64,000 nt of DNA from Candidatus Baltobacteraceae bacterium (lineage in GTDB: Bacteria; Vulcanimicrobiota; Vulcanimicrobiia; Vulcanimicrobiales; Vulcanimicrobiaceae): positions 90,066-154,065 of the forward strand of contig DATJTX010000039.1 of NCBI GenBank assembly GCA_035502855.1. Reading direction: 5' to 3'. The notes below the pieces were generated by a model. It worked only from the letters and a program-made list of their open reading frames with translations. It did no database searches and was not told the origin of the DNA. Position numbers and translations under genes: made by a program. Below are positions 1-9,355 of the stretch, piece by piece. Position 1 is the first letter of the stretch; each line of letters starts with the position of its first letter.

Positions 1-1977
1 CTCAAAGACGACTTCGGCACGCCGGTGTGGAGCGATGCAACGCACGTCATCATTCCCGGGGCTTCGACCGATTCGGTCGAAACCGTCGACCTCGCAAGCG
101 GCGACGTCGATACGCAGCACGCGGGGAAGTACATCAGCGCGGTCGCGCGCGCAGCCGACGGCACGATCTACGCCGTCTCCGATCTCGGTAACACGTTCGT
201 CCGCATGGGAAGTTCGCTCACCGCGACCCCGACGGGCGCTCATCCGGCGGCAATCGCTATCGCCGGCGACTCGTTCTACGTCGCCAACCGCGGCGAGGCG
301 ACGCTAACGCACATCCTTTCCGACAAGGAGGAATCGATCGCGGTCGATCTGCACCCGGCCGCGCTCGCACTTTCGAACGACGGATCCGTACTCTACGTCG
401 CGTGCAGCGACGCCGACACGATCGACGTCGTCGACACGAAGACCGATCGCGTCATCGACCGCATCGAAGTCGGCTTGCCGCAGGGACACGGCGCGTCGCC
501 CAACGCCTTGGCGGTTGCTGCGAACGGAACGCTCTACGCATCGCTCGGCGCCGAGAACGCAATCGCCGAGATTCGCGGCGATCGCGTCATCGCACGCGCA
601 CCGGCCGGCTGGTACCCGACCGGCGTCGCCGTCGACGCGAGCACCGTCTATGTTTCGAACGGACGCGGCGAGGGTTCGCACGCGAATCCGGGTTTCAATC
701 CCGAACGGCGCCACGATCCCGAATACGTCGGTTCGGGCATGACCGGGTCGGTGCGTGCGATCGCGCGCGATTCCTTCGGACCAGCGAGCACGGCGGACGT
801 GCTCGCCGACATCCCGGTTCCCGTTCCGACGCCGGCACAAACGGTCGTGAGGGCCGACGGTCCGATCAAACACGTCATCTACATCATCAAAGAAAATCGC
901 ACCTACGATCAGGTGCTCGGGGATCTGCCGCAGGGCGACGGTGATCCCAAACTCGCCTGGTTCGGGCAAAAGATTACGCCCAACGAGCACGCACTCGCGA
1001 TGCGCTTCGGCATCTACGACCGAACCTTCACCGACGCGCAAGTCAGCGCCACCGGACACAATTGGTCGACCGCCGCATTCGCCAACGATTACGTCGAACG
1101 GTTCTGGCCGCCGAATTACGGCGGCCGTCGCGAGCTCTACGATTTTCAACAGCCGGGAATGGTGAGCGGCCCCGGCACCGGATACCTCTGGGACGATGCG
1201 GATCGGCACGGCATCTCGCTGCGCGATTACGGCGAGTACGTTGACGATCCGGCTCGTCCGGGTGGCGACTATACGACCGGTATGCGCGGCCTGGAGGGCC
1301 GGATCGACCCCCACTATCCCACCTGGAACCTCGACATCAGCGACGAGGTTCGCGTCGATGCATGGAAGCGCGAATTCGAGGGCTACGTTCGCAGCGGCAA
1401 TCTTCCGACGCTCGAGATCATGTGGCTGCCCAACGATCACACGTATGGAACAAGGCCCGGAAAACTGACGCCGCAGTCCTACGCCGCACAGAACGATCAC
1501 GCGCTCGGGCGCGTCGTCGACGCGGTCTCGCATTCACGCTACTGGGCGAGCACCGCGATCTTCGCCATCGAGGACGATTCACAAAACGGGCCCGATCACG
1601 TGGACGACCAGCGCACGACGTTCTACCTGATCTCGCCCTACGCGGCGCCGGGCGTGCATCACGCACATTACTCGACTTCGAGCGTGCTGCGCACGATCGA
1701 ACTGCTCTTGGGCTTACCGCCGATGACCATTTACGATGCGGTGGCACCACCGATGTACGACGGGTTCGATCTACAGCCCGACCTGCGACCCTACGACGTG
1801 ATTGCGGAAAAGATCGACGACACCATCACCAACCAGCGGCACGCGTACGGCGCAGGGCTGAGCGCGCGGATGAACTTCTCCGTGCCCGATGCCGCCGATG
1901 CGCGCACGCTCAATCGCATTCTTGCGCACAATGCGGCCAGTTGGCGAGCCAAGCAACCCAGGGCTTCTCTCCCATAA
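1..1977 (+). CDS. YVTN beta-propeller / phosphoesterase-family protein (5' truncated)
   Basis: The reading frame is open to the first base of the window, so the true start lies upstream; a GTG at 25 is only an internal codon. The first ~270 residues are repeated propeller blades (motifs such as LYVACSDADTIDVVDTKTD, and VAVDASTVYVSNGRGEG). The C-terminal ~370 residues form a phosphoesterase domain of the alkaline phosphatase/phospholipase C superfamily: IKHVIYIIKENRTYDQVLGD, the GHNWSTAAFAND segment, MWLPNDHTYG and EDDSQNGPDHVD carry the probable metal ligands. Known relatives are secreted phosphoesterases with an N-terminal propeller; the substrate cannot be read from sequence. It ends 107 bp before the MFS gene, with a short tandem repeat between them. 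Any signal peptide would be outside the window. Confidence 0.85.
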   Translation, partial: LKDDFGTPVWSDATHVIIPGASTDSVETVDLASGDVDTQHAGKYISAVARAADGTIYAVSDLGNTFVRMGSSLTATPTGAHPAAIAIAGDSFYVANRGEATLTHILSDKEESIAVDLHPAALALSNDGSVLYVACSDADTIDVVDTKTDRVIDRIEVGLPQGHGASPNALAVAANGTLYASLGAENAIAEIRGDRVIARAPAGWYPTGVAVDASTVYVSNGRGEGSHANPGFNPERRHDPEYVGSGMTGSVRAIARDSFGPASTADVLADIPVPVPTPAQTVVRADGPIKHVIYIIKENRTYDQVLGDLPQGDGDPKLAWFGQKITPNEHALAMRFGIYDRTFTDAQVSATGHNWSTAAFANDYVERFWPPNYGGRRELYDFQQPGMVSGPGTGYLWDDADRHGISLRDYGEYVDDPARPGGDYTTGMRGLEGRIDPHYPTWNLDISDEVRVDAWKREFEGYVRSGNLPTLEIMWLPNDHTYGTRPGKLTPQSYAAQNDHALGRVVDAVSHSRYWASTAIFAIEDDSQNGPDHVDDQRTTFYLISPYAAPGVHHAHYSTSSVLRTIELLLGLPPMTIYDAVAPPMYDGFDLQPDLRPYDVIAEKIDDTITNQRHAYGAGLSARMNFSVPDAADARTLNRILAHNAASWRAKQPRASLP

Positions 1978-2000
1978 GGAAAAGTAGCAAAAGAGCTTCC

Positions 2001-2043
2001 GTTGCCACCCATCGTTTGCCACCCATCGTTTGCCACCCATCGT
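2001..2043. repeat. Three tandem copies of a 13-14 bp unit
   Basis: The unit GTTTGCCACCCATC occurs three times head to tail (first copy one T shorter), starting 24 bp after the phosphoesterase stop and ending about 40 bp before the MFS start codon. It is followed by two T-runs. No function is known to me. Confidence 0.8.
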
Positions 2044-2084
2044 TGACGCAGTTTTTTTACAGCTTTTTTAAGGGAGAAACGCGT

Positions 2085-3434
2085 ATGGCTTCCACTTCCG
2101 CGTCCTCGGGAAATCGCTGGGGCGTTTTGATCGCCGGCATCGGTGTGATGCTGTGCTTGGGAACCGTCTACTCGTGGAGTATTTTTACGCGGCCGCTGCT
2201 TGCCGCATTCGGCTGGACGAATGAAGTCGTAACTTGGGCCTTCGCGGTGGCGATTTTCTGCGTCGGGTTCGGCACCGTGATCGGCGGCCGCTGGCAAGAT
2301 CGCGTCGGCCCGCGCAGCGTCGCGCTCACGGGCGTCATCCTCTGGGGCATCGGCTGGCTGCTCGCGGGCCTCGGCACCGCGAGCCTGGGCCAGTGGTGGC
2401 TCTACCTCACCTACGGGCTGATCGCGGGCTTCGGTGCCGGCATGGCGTACGTCACGCCGGTGGCGGTGGTGGCGAAGTGGTTCCCCGACCGCCGCGGTTT
2501 GGGGACCGGCCTCGTGGTAATGGGCTACGGCCTCGGCGCCTTCGTCTACAATCAAATCGTGCCGCGCATTCCCAGCTTCGCCGCCGCCGCGAAGGCATCG
2601 GCGGCATACGCGGCAGCTCGTGCGGCCGCCATCAAGGCCGGTACGGCGTTCAGCGCCGCGCAGTACTTGCTCACCTCGGACCAAGTCCACTCGGTGATGA
2701 ACGTCTTCATCTGGTCGGGCGTCGTGTTCATCATCATCGGCGGTGTCTGCGCCTGGCTGCTGAGCAACCCGCCGCAAGGCTATTCGGTACCGGGCGCGGT
2801 CGCCGCGGCAGCTGCAAGCGGGCCAAGCTTCACCGCCTCGCAGGCGCTGGGAATGCCGCAGCTCTACCTCTTGTGGGTGCTCCTCTTCCTCAACGTGACC
2901 GCCGGCATCCTGATCATCTCGAATGCCGTGCCGATCTTCAGCGATCTCACCGGATTGACGGCGGCGATCGTCGGCCCGCTCTACGGGCTGCTCGCGGTCT
3001 TCAACGGCCTCGGGCGGTTCTTCTGGGGTTCGGTCTCCGACCGCATCGGCCGGCCGATGACCTACACCGTCATGTATCTGATCCAGGTCGTGATCTTCTT
3101 CTTCCTTGGAGGCTTGCACGACGCGACGGTCGTCGGCATCGCTTTCGCGATCGTACTTGCCTGCTACGGCGGCGGGTTCGGAGTCATGCCGTCCTTTACG
3201 GCCGACTTCTTCGGGACGAAGAACCTCGGCCAAATCTACGGCATCATCCTCACCGCGTGGGCCTTTGCCGGGCTGGTCGGCCCGCTCCTCGCGGCGTGGG
3301 TGAAGGATCACACCGGTTCGTTCACCGGCGCGATGCCGTGGGTGGCCGGCATGCTGATCATCGCTGCGATCATCCCGTTCTTCGTGAAGAAACCCTCGGA
3401 ACAGCCGAAGCAACCCAAGGCAGCGACGGCGTAG
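2085..3434 (+). CDS. MFS transporter, oxalate/formate antiporter (OFA) family
   Basis: A 449-residue protein of about 12 transmembrane helices. The ATG at 2085 has an AGGGAG Shine-Dalgarno 8-9 bases upstream. The N-terminus GVLIAGIGVMLCLGTVYSWS, followed by GWTNEVVTWAFAV and GGRWQDRVGPR, is the typical OFA signature, and a second MFS half carries FWGSVSDRIGRP. OFA members exchange oxalate for formate or carry related carboxylates. The formate dehydrogenase operon that starts 75 bp downstream makes formate (or oxalate-derived formate) the likeliest cargo here, which is inference. A 7-bp GC-rich hairpin separates the two genes. Substrate specificity within OFA varies, so the exact cargo is uncertain. 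Confidence 0.85.
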   Translation: MASTSASSGNRWGVLIAGIGVMLCLGTVYSWSIFTRPLLAAFGWTNEVVTWAFAVAIFCVGFGTVIGGRWQDRVGPRSVALTGVILWGIGWLLAGLGTASLGQWWLYLTYGLIAGFGAGMAYVTPVAVVAKWFPDRRGLGTGLVVMGYGLGAFVYNQIVPRIPSFAAAAKASAAYAAARAAAIKAGTAFSAAQYLLTSDQVHSVMNVFIWSGVVFIIIGGVCAWLLSNPPQGYSVPGAVAAAAASGPSFTASQALGMPQLYLLWVLLFLNVTAGILIISNAVPIFSDLTGLTAAIVGPLYGLLAVFNGLGRFFWGSVSDRIGRPMTYTVMYLIQVVIFFFLGGLHDATVVGIAFAIVLACYGGGFGVMPSFTADFFGTKNLGQIYGIILTAWAFAGLVGPLLAAWVKDHTGSFTGAMPWVAGMLIIAAIIPFFVKKPSEQPKQPKAATA

Positions 3435-3466
3435 TTTTCGGGTACACTATCCCCGCAACGATGGAC

Positions 3467-3486
3467 GGGGGCCGGCAACGGCCCCC
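3467..3486 (+). other. GC-rich hairpin between MFS and formate dehydrogenase genes
   Basis: Perfect 7-bp stem GGGGGCC / GGCCCCC with a 6-base loop. There is no T-run, so it could be an attenuator, an mRNA processing or stability element, or a weak terminator. It sits 23 bp before the formate dehydrogenase start. Confidence 0.5.
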
Positions 3487-3509
3487 GCTTTGGACGCTGG
3501 AGGAGTTTC

Positions 3510-6500
3510 GTGAAAACGACGGTCGATCTGACGAAGATGCTTCCGCGCGACGGCGAGGAACTGCGCGAACGCGTCGGCATGCTGCCCAATGTTGCGTCCG
3601 AACGCACGAAGACGCTGAAGGGCCGCGTCAGCGGCGCAAAGGCCGTCACGAGCGTCTGCTGTTACTGCGCCGTCGGCTGCAGCACGCTCGCCTACGTGAG
3701 CGACGACGGCAAATTGCTCGATGTCGAAGGCAATCCGGAAAGCCCGATCAGCGCCGGTCACCTGTGCCCGAAAGGCTCGGCGCTCTTCGGGCTCACGGTC
3801 AACGAGCAACGCTGGACCACGGTGAAGTACCGCGCGCCGTATTCCGATCGTTACGAAGAACGCCCGCTCGAATGGGCGCTCGAACGGATCGCGCAACTCG
3901 TCAAGAAGACGCGCGACGAAACGTTCGTCCGCGAATGGAACGGGAAACGCGTGAACCACACGCTGGGCATCGCCTCGCTCGGCGGCGCGACCTTCGCGAT
4001 CGAAGAGAATTACATGCTGGGCAAGCTCATGCACTCGCTCGGTGTGGTCTCGATCGAAAACCAAGCCCGAATATGACACTCCTCGACGGTGCCGGGTCTC
4101 GGCACCTCGTTCGGTCGCGGCGGCGCGACGGTCTGGCTTCCCGATCTCGTTAACGCGGACTGCATCCTGATCGAGGGATCGAATTTCGCGGAGGCACACC
4201 CGGTTGGTTTTCGCTTTGTGATGGAGGCTAAGGAACGCGGGGCAACTATCATTCACGTGGATCCACGCTTCACGCGCACCTCGGCCGTCGCCGACATCTA
4301 CGCGCCGATGCGCAGCGGTACCGACATCGCGTTCCTCGGCGGCATCATCAACTACGTTCTGGCCAACGAGCGCTATTTCAAAGAGTACGTGGCCGCCTAC
4401 ACCAACGCGACCTATCTCGTCAACGACAACTTCAAAGATACCGAGGATCTCGACGGACTCTTCTCCGGCTACGATCCTGAAGGACTCGTCTACGACTTCG
4501 CCACGTGGTCGTTCGAACGTGACGAGCGCGGACGAATCGTAACCGACCCGACCATGCAGCACGAGCGCTGCGTGCTCAATCTCCTGCGCCGGCACTATTC
4601 ACGCTATACCGCCGAGATGGTCGAGCGCGTCTGCGGTACGCCGCGCGATACGTTCCTGAAGATCGCCGAACTTCTCGCCAAGAACAGCGGACGCGAGCGC
4701 ACCAGCGCATTCGCCTACGCGCTGGGTTGGACGCAGCACAGCGACGGCGTGCAGTTCATTCGCACGGCAGCCGTCCTGCAATTGCTGCTGGGCAACATCG
4801 GGCGCCCCGGCGGCGGCATCATGGCGCTGCGCGGACACGCCGACATCCAAGGTGCGACCGACATCGCAACGCTCTACGATCTTCTGCCCGGGTATCTCGC
4901 GATGCCCTCGGCCAACCGCAACGAACAGACGCTCGCGGATTATTTGAAGAGCCAAACGAAGCCGACCGGCTGGTGGGTGAACACGCCCAAGTACGTGATC
5001 TCGCTGCTCAAGGCGTTCTACGGTAAGGCCGCGACCAAAGAGAACGACTATTGCTTTTCGTATCTGCCGCAACTCATCGGCGATCACTCGCAGCTTCCGA
5101 CGACCTTTGCGATGAAGGACGGAACGGTCAAAGGCTACTTCGTCATCGGCCAGAATCCGGGCGCCTCCGGTCAGAATGCCGAGATGACGAAGGCGGCGAT
5201 GGAGTCGCTCGAGTGGCTCGTGAACATCGACAGCTACGATAACGAGACCGTCTCGTTTTGGCGCCGCGAAGGCGCCGACCCCTCGCAGGTCGCGACGGAG
5301 GTCTTCTTTTTGCCCGGCGCGACCGTGCTCGAAAAGGACGGCACGATGACGCAGACCAGCCGCCTGTTGCAGGGGCACGACAAAGCGGTCGAGCCGGCCG
5401 GCGATTCAAAGAGCGACGCCTATTATTTCACCTGGCTCGTCAAGCGGTTGAAAGAGCTTTACGCGGGATCGACCGATTCGAAGGATCGCCCGATTCTCGA
5501 CATGACGTGGGATTACGAGCACGACGATCCGCACGAACGCGAACGCGGCGAACCCTCGGCGCTCAAAGTAATGCAGGAGATCAACGGCTACTACACCGCG
5601 ACCGGCGAGCAAGTCGCCAGCTTCACCGATTTGAAGGACGACGGCTCGACCGCGGCCGGCGGCTGGATCTACACCGGCGTGTGTCCCGACAAGAATACCA
5701 ACCGTGCGCGCAGCCGCGACGCGAGCGGTGAGTACACCGCGCCGAACTGGGGTTTCGCCTGGCCTGCGAACCGGCGCACGCTCTACAATCGCGCTTCGGC
5801 CGATCCCGACGGTAAGCCGTGGAGCGAGCGCAAGAAGTACGTCTGGTGGGACGAGAACGCCAAGAAGTGGACCGGACTCGACGTTCCGGATTTCCCCGCG
5901 ACCAAAGCGCCGAATACGCCGTCCAACCCGGATGCGGGCGGGATGGATTTCCATTCCGGCGCCGATCCGTTCATCATGATGCTCGAGGGCAAGGCGCAGC
6001 TCTTCGTTCCCGGGGGCGCGCTCAAAGACGCGCCGATCCCGGCCCATTACGAGCCGCAGCAATCCGTCGTTCACAACGAACTCTACAAACAGCAGAGCAG
6101 CCCGGTCTTCGGGCGTTATCGCCGTGACGACAATCCGTACAACAAGCCGATCGACGAACGCTACCCGTACATTCTCACGAGCTATCGCGTCACCGAGATG
6201 TCGGGAATCATGACGCGCTACGTGCCGTGGCTGGCGGAATTGCAGCCCGCCGCGTTCTGCGAACTCGATCCCGAACTCGCGGTCGAGAAAGGCATCAAGA
6301 GCGGCGATTGGGTCACGCTGTCGACGGCACTGGGAGAGATCGAGGTGCGGGCGCTGGTGAGCGGACGCATGCGCCCGCTGCGGCTCGGTAAAGGGCGGCG
6401 CGTGCACACGATCGGCGTGCCGTACAACTACGGCAACATGGTAGCGCTCGCGCAGGGCGACTCCGTTGGGACGCTGATCCCGATCTCGCTCGATCCCAAC

Positions 6501-6683
6501 GTCTCGATCCATGAATCGAAATCGCTGACCTGCAACATCCGCCCCGGCCGCCGCCCACAACATCATCGCAATGCGATCGACGAGCCGATACCGGCCGATG
6601 AGCGCAGTCCGTTCGGTCAGCCGGAAGGCAAATGGATGGGCGCGAGGCAGGGCGGCGGCCGGCTGCACGAGGGCAAAAAGTAA
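3510..6683 (+). CDS. Formate dehydrogenase catalytic subunit, selenocysteine-containing (UGA read through)
   Basis: The GTG at 3510 has GGAGGA 6 bases upstream. The frame runs to 4074-4076 (TGA) and continues in the same frame to 6683, giving 1057 residues with selenocysteine at 189. Residues before the UGA (ENQARI) and after it (H, then SFGRGGATVW, then AEAHPVGFRFVMEAK) align with the NQARV-Sec-H region of E. coli FdnG/FdoG. A [4Fe-4S] motif is visible at C50, C53, C57, C86, followed by K88. The rest keeps the molybdopterin oxidoreductase pattern (DPRFTRTSAVAD, YALGWTQHSDG, GGGIMALRGHADIQGATD) and the C-terminal dinucleotide-binding domain. It oxidises formate to CO2 at a Mo/W-bis-MGD centre. 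No twin-arginine leader is present, unlike FdnG, which suggests a cytoplasmic active site. The next gene starts in TAATG overlap. Confidence 0.93.
4074..4106 (+). promoter_or_regulatory. Selenocysteine UGA codon and bacterial SECIS hairpin
   Basis: The UGA is at 4074-4076. From 4088 to 4106 the sequence forms a perfect 7-bp stem (GGTGCCG / CGGCACC) with a five-base apical loop GGTCT at 4095-4099. The loop begins 18 nt after the UGA. In E. coli fdhF the SelB-binding loop also reads GGUCU and also begins 18 nt after the UGA. The primary sequence of the lower stem differs, as expected for conserved structure rather than drift. Confidence 0.9.
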
Positions 6684-7534
6684 TGTCGCAAGCAACGGGG
6701 TTTTTCACCGATACGACCTTGTGCATCGGGTGCAAAGCGTGCGAGGTTGCATGCAAGCAGTGGAACGAGCTACCCTCCGACGGGTTCGAGTTCACCGGCG
6801 ACTCGTACGACAACACGTCGGAGCTCTCGGGTACGACGTGGCGGCACGTCGCCTTCATCGAGCAGAACACCGCCGACGAAGCCGGGGTACATTCGCGCTG
6901 GCTGATGAGCAGCGACGTGTGCAAGCACTGCACGAACGCGGGATGTTTGGAAGCGTGCCCGACCGGCGCGATCATCCGCAACGAGTTCGAGTCGGTCTTC
7001 ATCCAACCCGACATCTGCAACGGGTGCGGATATTGCGTGGTTTCGTGCCCGTTCGGCGTGGTCGACCTGATCGAGAAGTTCGATCCGCACGGATCGCGCT
7101 ACAACCTCGCCTCATTGGTCGAAGCACGGCGCGAGGAGAATAAGACCGCACTCCAGGGCAGCGGCGGGATCGCCGGCAAGTGCACGCTCTGCTACGATCG
7201 GCAGAAGGTCGGCTTCGTGCCGGCCTGCGCCAAGGCATGCCCGACCGACTCGATTCAATTCGGCAACGTGGACGAACTGCGCGAGCGCGCCCGCAAACGC
7301 GTCGACACCTTGACCGAGCGCGGCGTCGCCGCTCAGCTCTACGGCGCCGATGACGTCGGCGGCGGGGTTGGCCCGCTCAACGCGTTCTTCTTGCTCACCG
7401 ACCGTCCCGAGACATACAATCTCCCCACGGCACCCGTGCTTCCGTCCACGCGTCAGCCGGCCGCCTACACCGCCGCCGCCGTAACCGTGCTCGGACTCGC
7501 GCTCGCCGGATGGATGATTTTCCGCAATGAGTGA
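6683..7534 (+). CDS. Formate dehydrogenase iron-sulfur subunit (FdnH-like)
   Basis: 283 residues; the ATG overlaps the stop of the catalytic subunit (TAATG), implying translational coupling. Four ferredoxin-type cysteine groups are visible: CIGCKACEVAC near the start, CKHCTNAGCLEACP (~residues 79-92), CNGCGYCVVSCP (~112-123) and CTLCYDR with CAKACP (~164-186). This is the four-[4Fe-4S] arrangement of FdnH/HybA. The C-terminus AVTVLGLALAGWMIF is a single membrane anchor, as in FdnH. It should carry electrons from the selenium/molybdenum subunit to the NrfD-like membrane subunit that follows with an 8-bp overlap. Confidence 0.93.
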   Translation: MSQATGFFTDTTLCIGCKACEVACKQWNELPSDGFEFTGDSYDNTSELSGTTWRHVAFIEQNTADEAGVHSRWLMSSDVCKHCTNAGCLEACPTGAIIRNEFESVFIQPDICNGCGYCVVSCPFGVVDLIEKFDPHGSRYNLASLVEARREENKTALQGSGGIAGKCTLCYDRQKVGFVPACAKACPTDSIQFGNVDELRERARKRVDTLTERGVAAQLYGADDVGGGVGPLNAFFLLTDRPETYNLPTAPVLPSTRQPAAYTAAAVTVLGLALAGWMIFRNE

Positions 7535-8498
7535 TGTGCTGATGAGTGATCTGCTCGAACCCCCGGGCCGCGAAGACGTAACGCCCACCTATTACGATCG
7601 GCCGCTGCTCAAAGGGCCGAATTGGGGATGGAGCGTCGTCACCTATCTCTTCCTGGGCGGTTTGATGGGTGGACTGGGTTTGATCCAGCTCCTCGCCGAC
7701 TCGAGCGATCCGAACGAACGGATGCTCAAGCGCACAGCACGCGTGAGCGCATTCATTCTGGCGGCCGCCAACCCGGCCATTCTCACCTCGCACTTGGGCC
7801 GTCCCGAGCGCTTCCTGCACATGCTGCGCATCGCAAAGCTCAAGTCGCCGATGTCGGTTGGCGTGTGGGGATTGGTTTTATATTCCGGCGCAGCCGGCGC
7901 AAACACGATCCGCGAACTGGCGGTGAGCGGTGCGCTGCCGCGCTGGATGCGCTTTCTCGCGCCGGGCTTCTTGGCGCCGCTGCAGGCGCTGCTCGGCGGG
8001 TACATCGCCAGTTACACCGGCGTGCTGCTCTCCGCGACGGCCAATCCGCTCTGGAGCTCGGGCAAACGCCACATTCCCGCCGCATTTGTCGCCTCCGGCT
8101 TAACGTCCGCGTGCGCGCTTTCGAATCTGCTCAGCATTCTCGAAGGCAACGATCGCGTCACGCGCAGACTCGAGCGACTGGAGATGATCGCAGGCGCCAC
8201 CGAACTCGCGATCCTCACCCACTTCGAGAAGCACGCCGGGTATTACGGAAAACCGCTCTTCACGGGCGCACGCGGCGAACGCCTGCGCACCTACACGCGC
8301 GGCGTCGGCATTCTCGCTCCGATGGCGCTCAATATTTTGGGCACCGTGCTGCCGCTGCCCAAGCCGGTCGACGCCGTGCGCGGAGCGATCGCGTCCGTCC
8401 TCACGCTGGTCGGCGGCTACATCTTGCGCGAGTCGATGATCGAGGCCGGAAAAGATTCCGCGCGCGATCCCCGCGCGGCGTTCGTCCAGCCGGCGTGA
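7527..8498 (+). CDS. NrfD/PsrC-like membrane subunit of formate dehydrogenase
   Basis: 323 residues with about eight to nine hydrophobic helices. The start region YLFLGGLMGGLGLIQLLAD and NPAILTSHLGRPERFLHMLR are characteristic of NrfD-family quinone-interacting subunits. It replaces the cytochrome b subunit FdnI found in E. coli formate dehydrogenase-N. There is no haem-ligand pattern, so electrons probably pass directly from the FeS subunit to the quinone. ATG 7527 overlaps the upstream gene by 8 bp; a second ATG at 7542 is possible. The following fdhD starts inside its last codon. Confidence 0.88.
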   Translation: MSDVLMSDLLEPPGREDVTPTYYDRPLLKGPNWGWSVVTYLFLGGLMGGLGLIQLLADSSDPNERMLKRTARVSAFILAAANPAILTSHLGRPERFLHMLRIAKLKSPMSVGVWGLVLYSGAAGANTIRELAVSGALPRWMRFLAPGFLAPLQALLGGYIASYTGVLLSATANPLWSSGKRHIPAAFVASGLTSACALSNLLSILEGNDRVTRRLERLEMIAGATELAILTHFEKHAGYYGKPLFTGARGERLRTYTRGVGILAPMALNILGTVLPLPKPVDAVRGAIASVLTLVGGYILRESMIEAGKDSARDPRAAFVQPA

Positions 8499-9355
8499 TC
8501 GACGACGGCGTGGCCGCCGACGCGCGCGCCGGGCGCACCGTCGAAACCGCGGTCACCCGGTACGAGGGCTCGCACGCTCAACGCGCCTTCGATCGCGTCG
8601 TCACCGAGGAACCGCTCGAACTGCGTCTGGTGGCCGGCTCACGAACGCACACGCTCGCGGTCACGATGCGCACGCCGGGGAACGACTTCGAACTCGCCGC
8701 CGGTTTCGTTGCCAGCGAGCGCATCGTTCGCGCGCGCGAAGCGATCGCCGGCGTCAGCTATTGCGTCGACCCGGCGATCGACAGCGAGCAGCGCTTCAAC
8801 ATCGTCAACATCGAGCTGCGCTCGCCCTCGCTGCCCGATCTCACCCGTTTCGAACGTCACTTCACGATCAACAGTTCCTGCGGCGTTTGCGGCCGCGCGA
8901 ACCTCGAAGCCCTGGCCGATTTGGGCGTCGAGCCGGTACGCGACGACGTTCGGGTGCCGATCGCACGGCTTTACGAATTACCCGACCGCGTGCGCGAGGC
9001 GCAACGCATCTTTTCGCTCACCGGCGGCCTCCACGCCGCCGCGCTCTTCGACTCGCGCGGCGCCGTCCTCGCGGTTCGCGAGGACGTTGGGCGCCATAAC
9101 GCGGTCGACAAACTCGCCGGTTGGGCGTTTCTCGAAGGCCGCTCGCCGGCCGGACAGATCCTTTTCGTGAGCGGCCGCGCGAGCTACGAGATCCTGCAAA
9201 AAGCGGCGGTGGCGCGTATTCCCATCGTTGCCGCCGTCTCGGCGCCGAGCAGTCTCGCCGTCGACTTGGCGCGCGCCTTCAACATCACGCTGGCCGGATT
9301 CGTGCGCGGCGAGCGCGCAAACGTCTACAGCGTGCCGGAGCGCATCACGGCTTAG
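8495..9355 (+). CDS. fdhD: FdhD, sulfurtransferase for formate dehydrogenase maturation
   Basis: 286 residues from a GTG that overlaps the upstream TGA (GTGA). FdhD hands sulfur from a cysteine desulfurase to the Mo-bis-MGD cofactor of formate dehydrogenase and is required for its activity. Family hallmarks seen are EEPLELRL, the catalytic CGVCGR loop (~residue 129), FSLTGGLHAAALFD, VREDVGRHNAVDKL and FVSGRASYEILQKA. A second GTG at 8511 is an alternative start. It is the last gene of the operon; its 3' end overlaps the convergent sensor kinase gene by 11 bp. Confidence 0.95.
   Translation: MIDDGVAADARAGRTVETAVTRYEGSHAQRAFDRVVTEEPLELRLVAGSRTHTLAVTMRTPGNDFELAAGFVASERIVRAREAIAGVSYCVDPAIDSEQRFNIVNIELRSPSLPDLTRFERHFTINSSCGVCGRANLEALADLGVEPVRDDVRVPIARLYELPDRVREAQRIFSLTGGLHAAALFDSRGAVLAVREDVGRHNAVDKLAGWAFLEGRSPAGQILFVSGRASYEILQKAAVARIPIVAAVSAPSSLAVDLARAFNITLAGFVRGERANVYSVPERITA

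Noticed and set aside
1362..3434. A 690-residue ORF joining phosphoesterase antisense-frame sequence to the MFS protein
   Set aside because: The first ~240 residues are an out-of-frame Arg-rich shadow; the MFS protein has its own ATG and Shine-Dalgarno at 2085.
4074..4088. The UGA in the formate dehydrogenase as a nonsense mutation or sequencing error
   Set aside because: It lies at the exact Sec position with conserved flanks and a proper SECIS hairpin, and no frame change is needed to continue.
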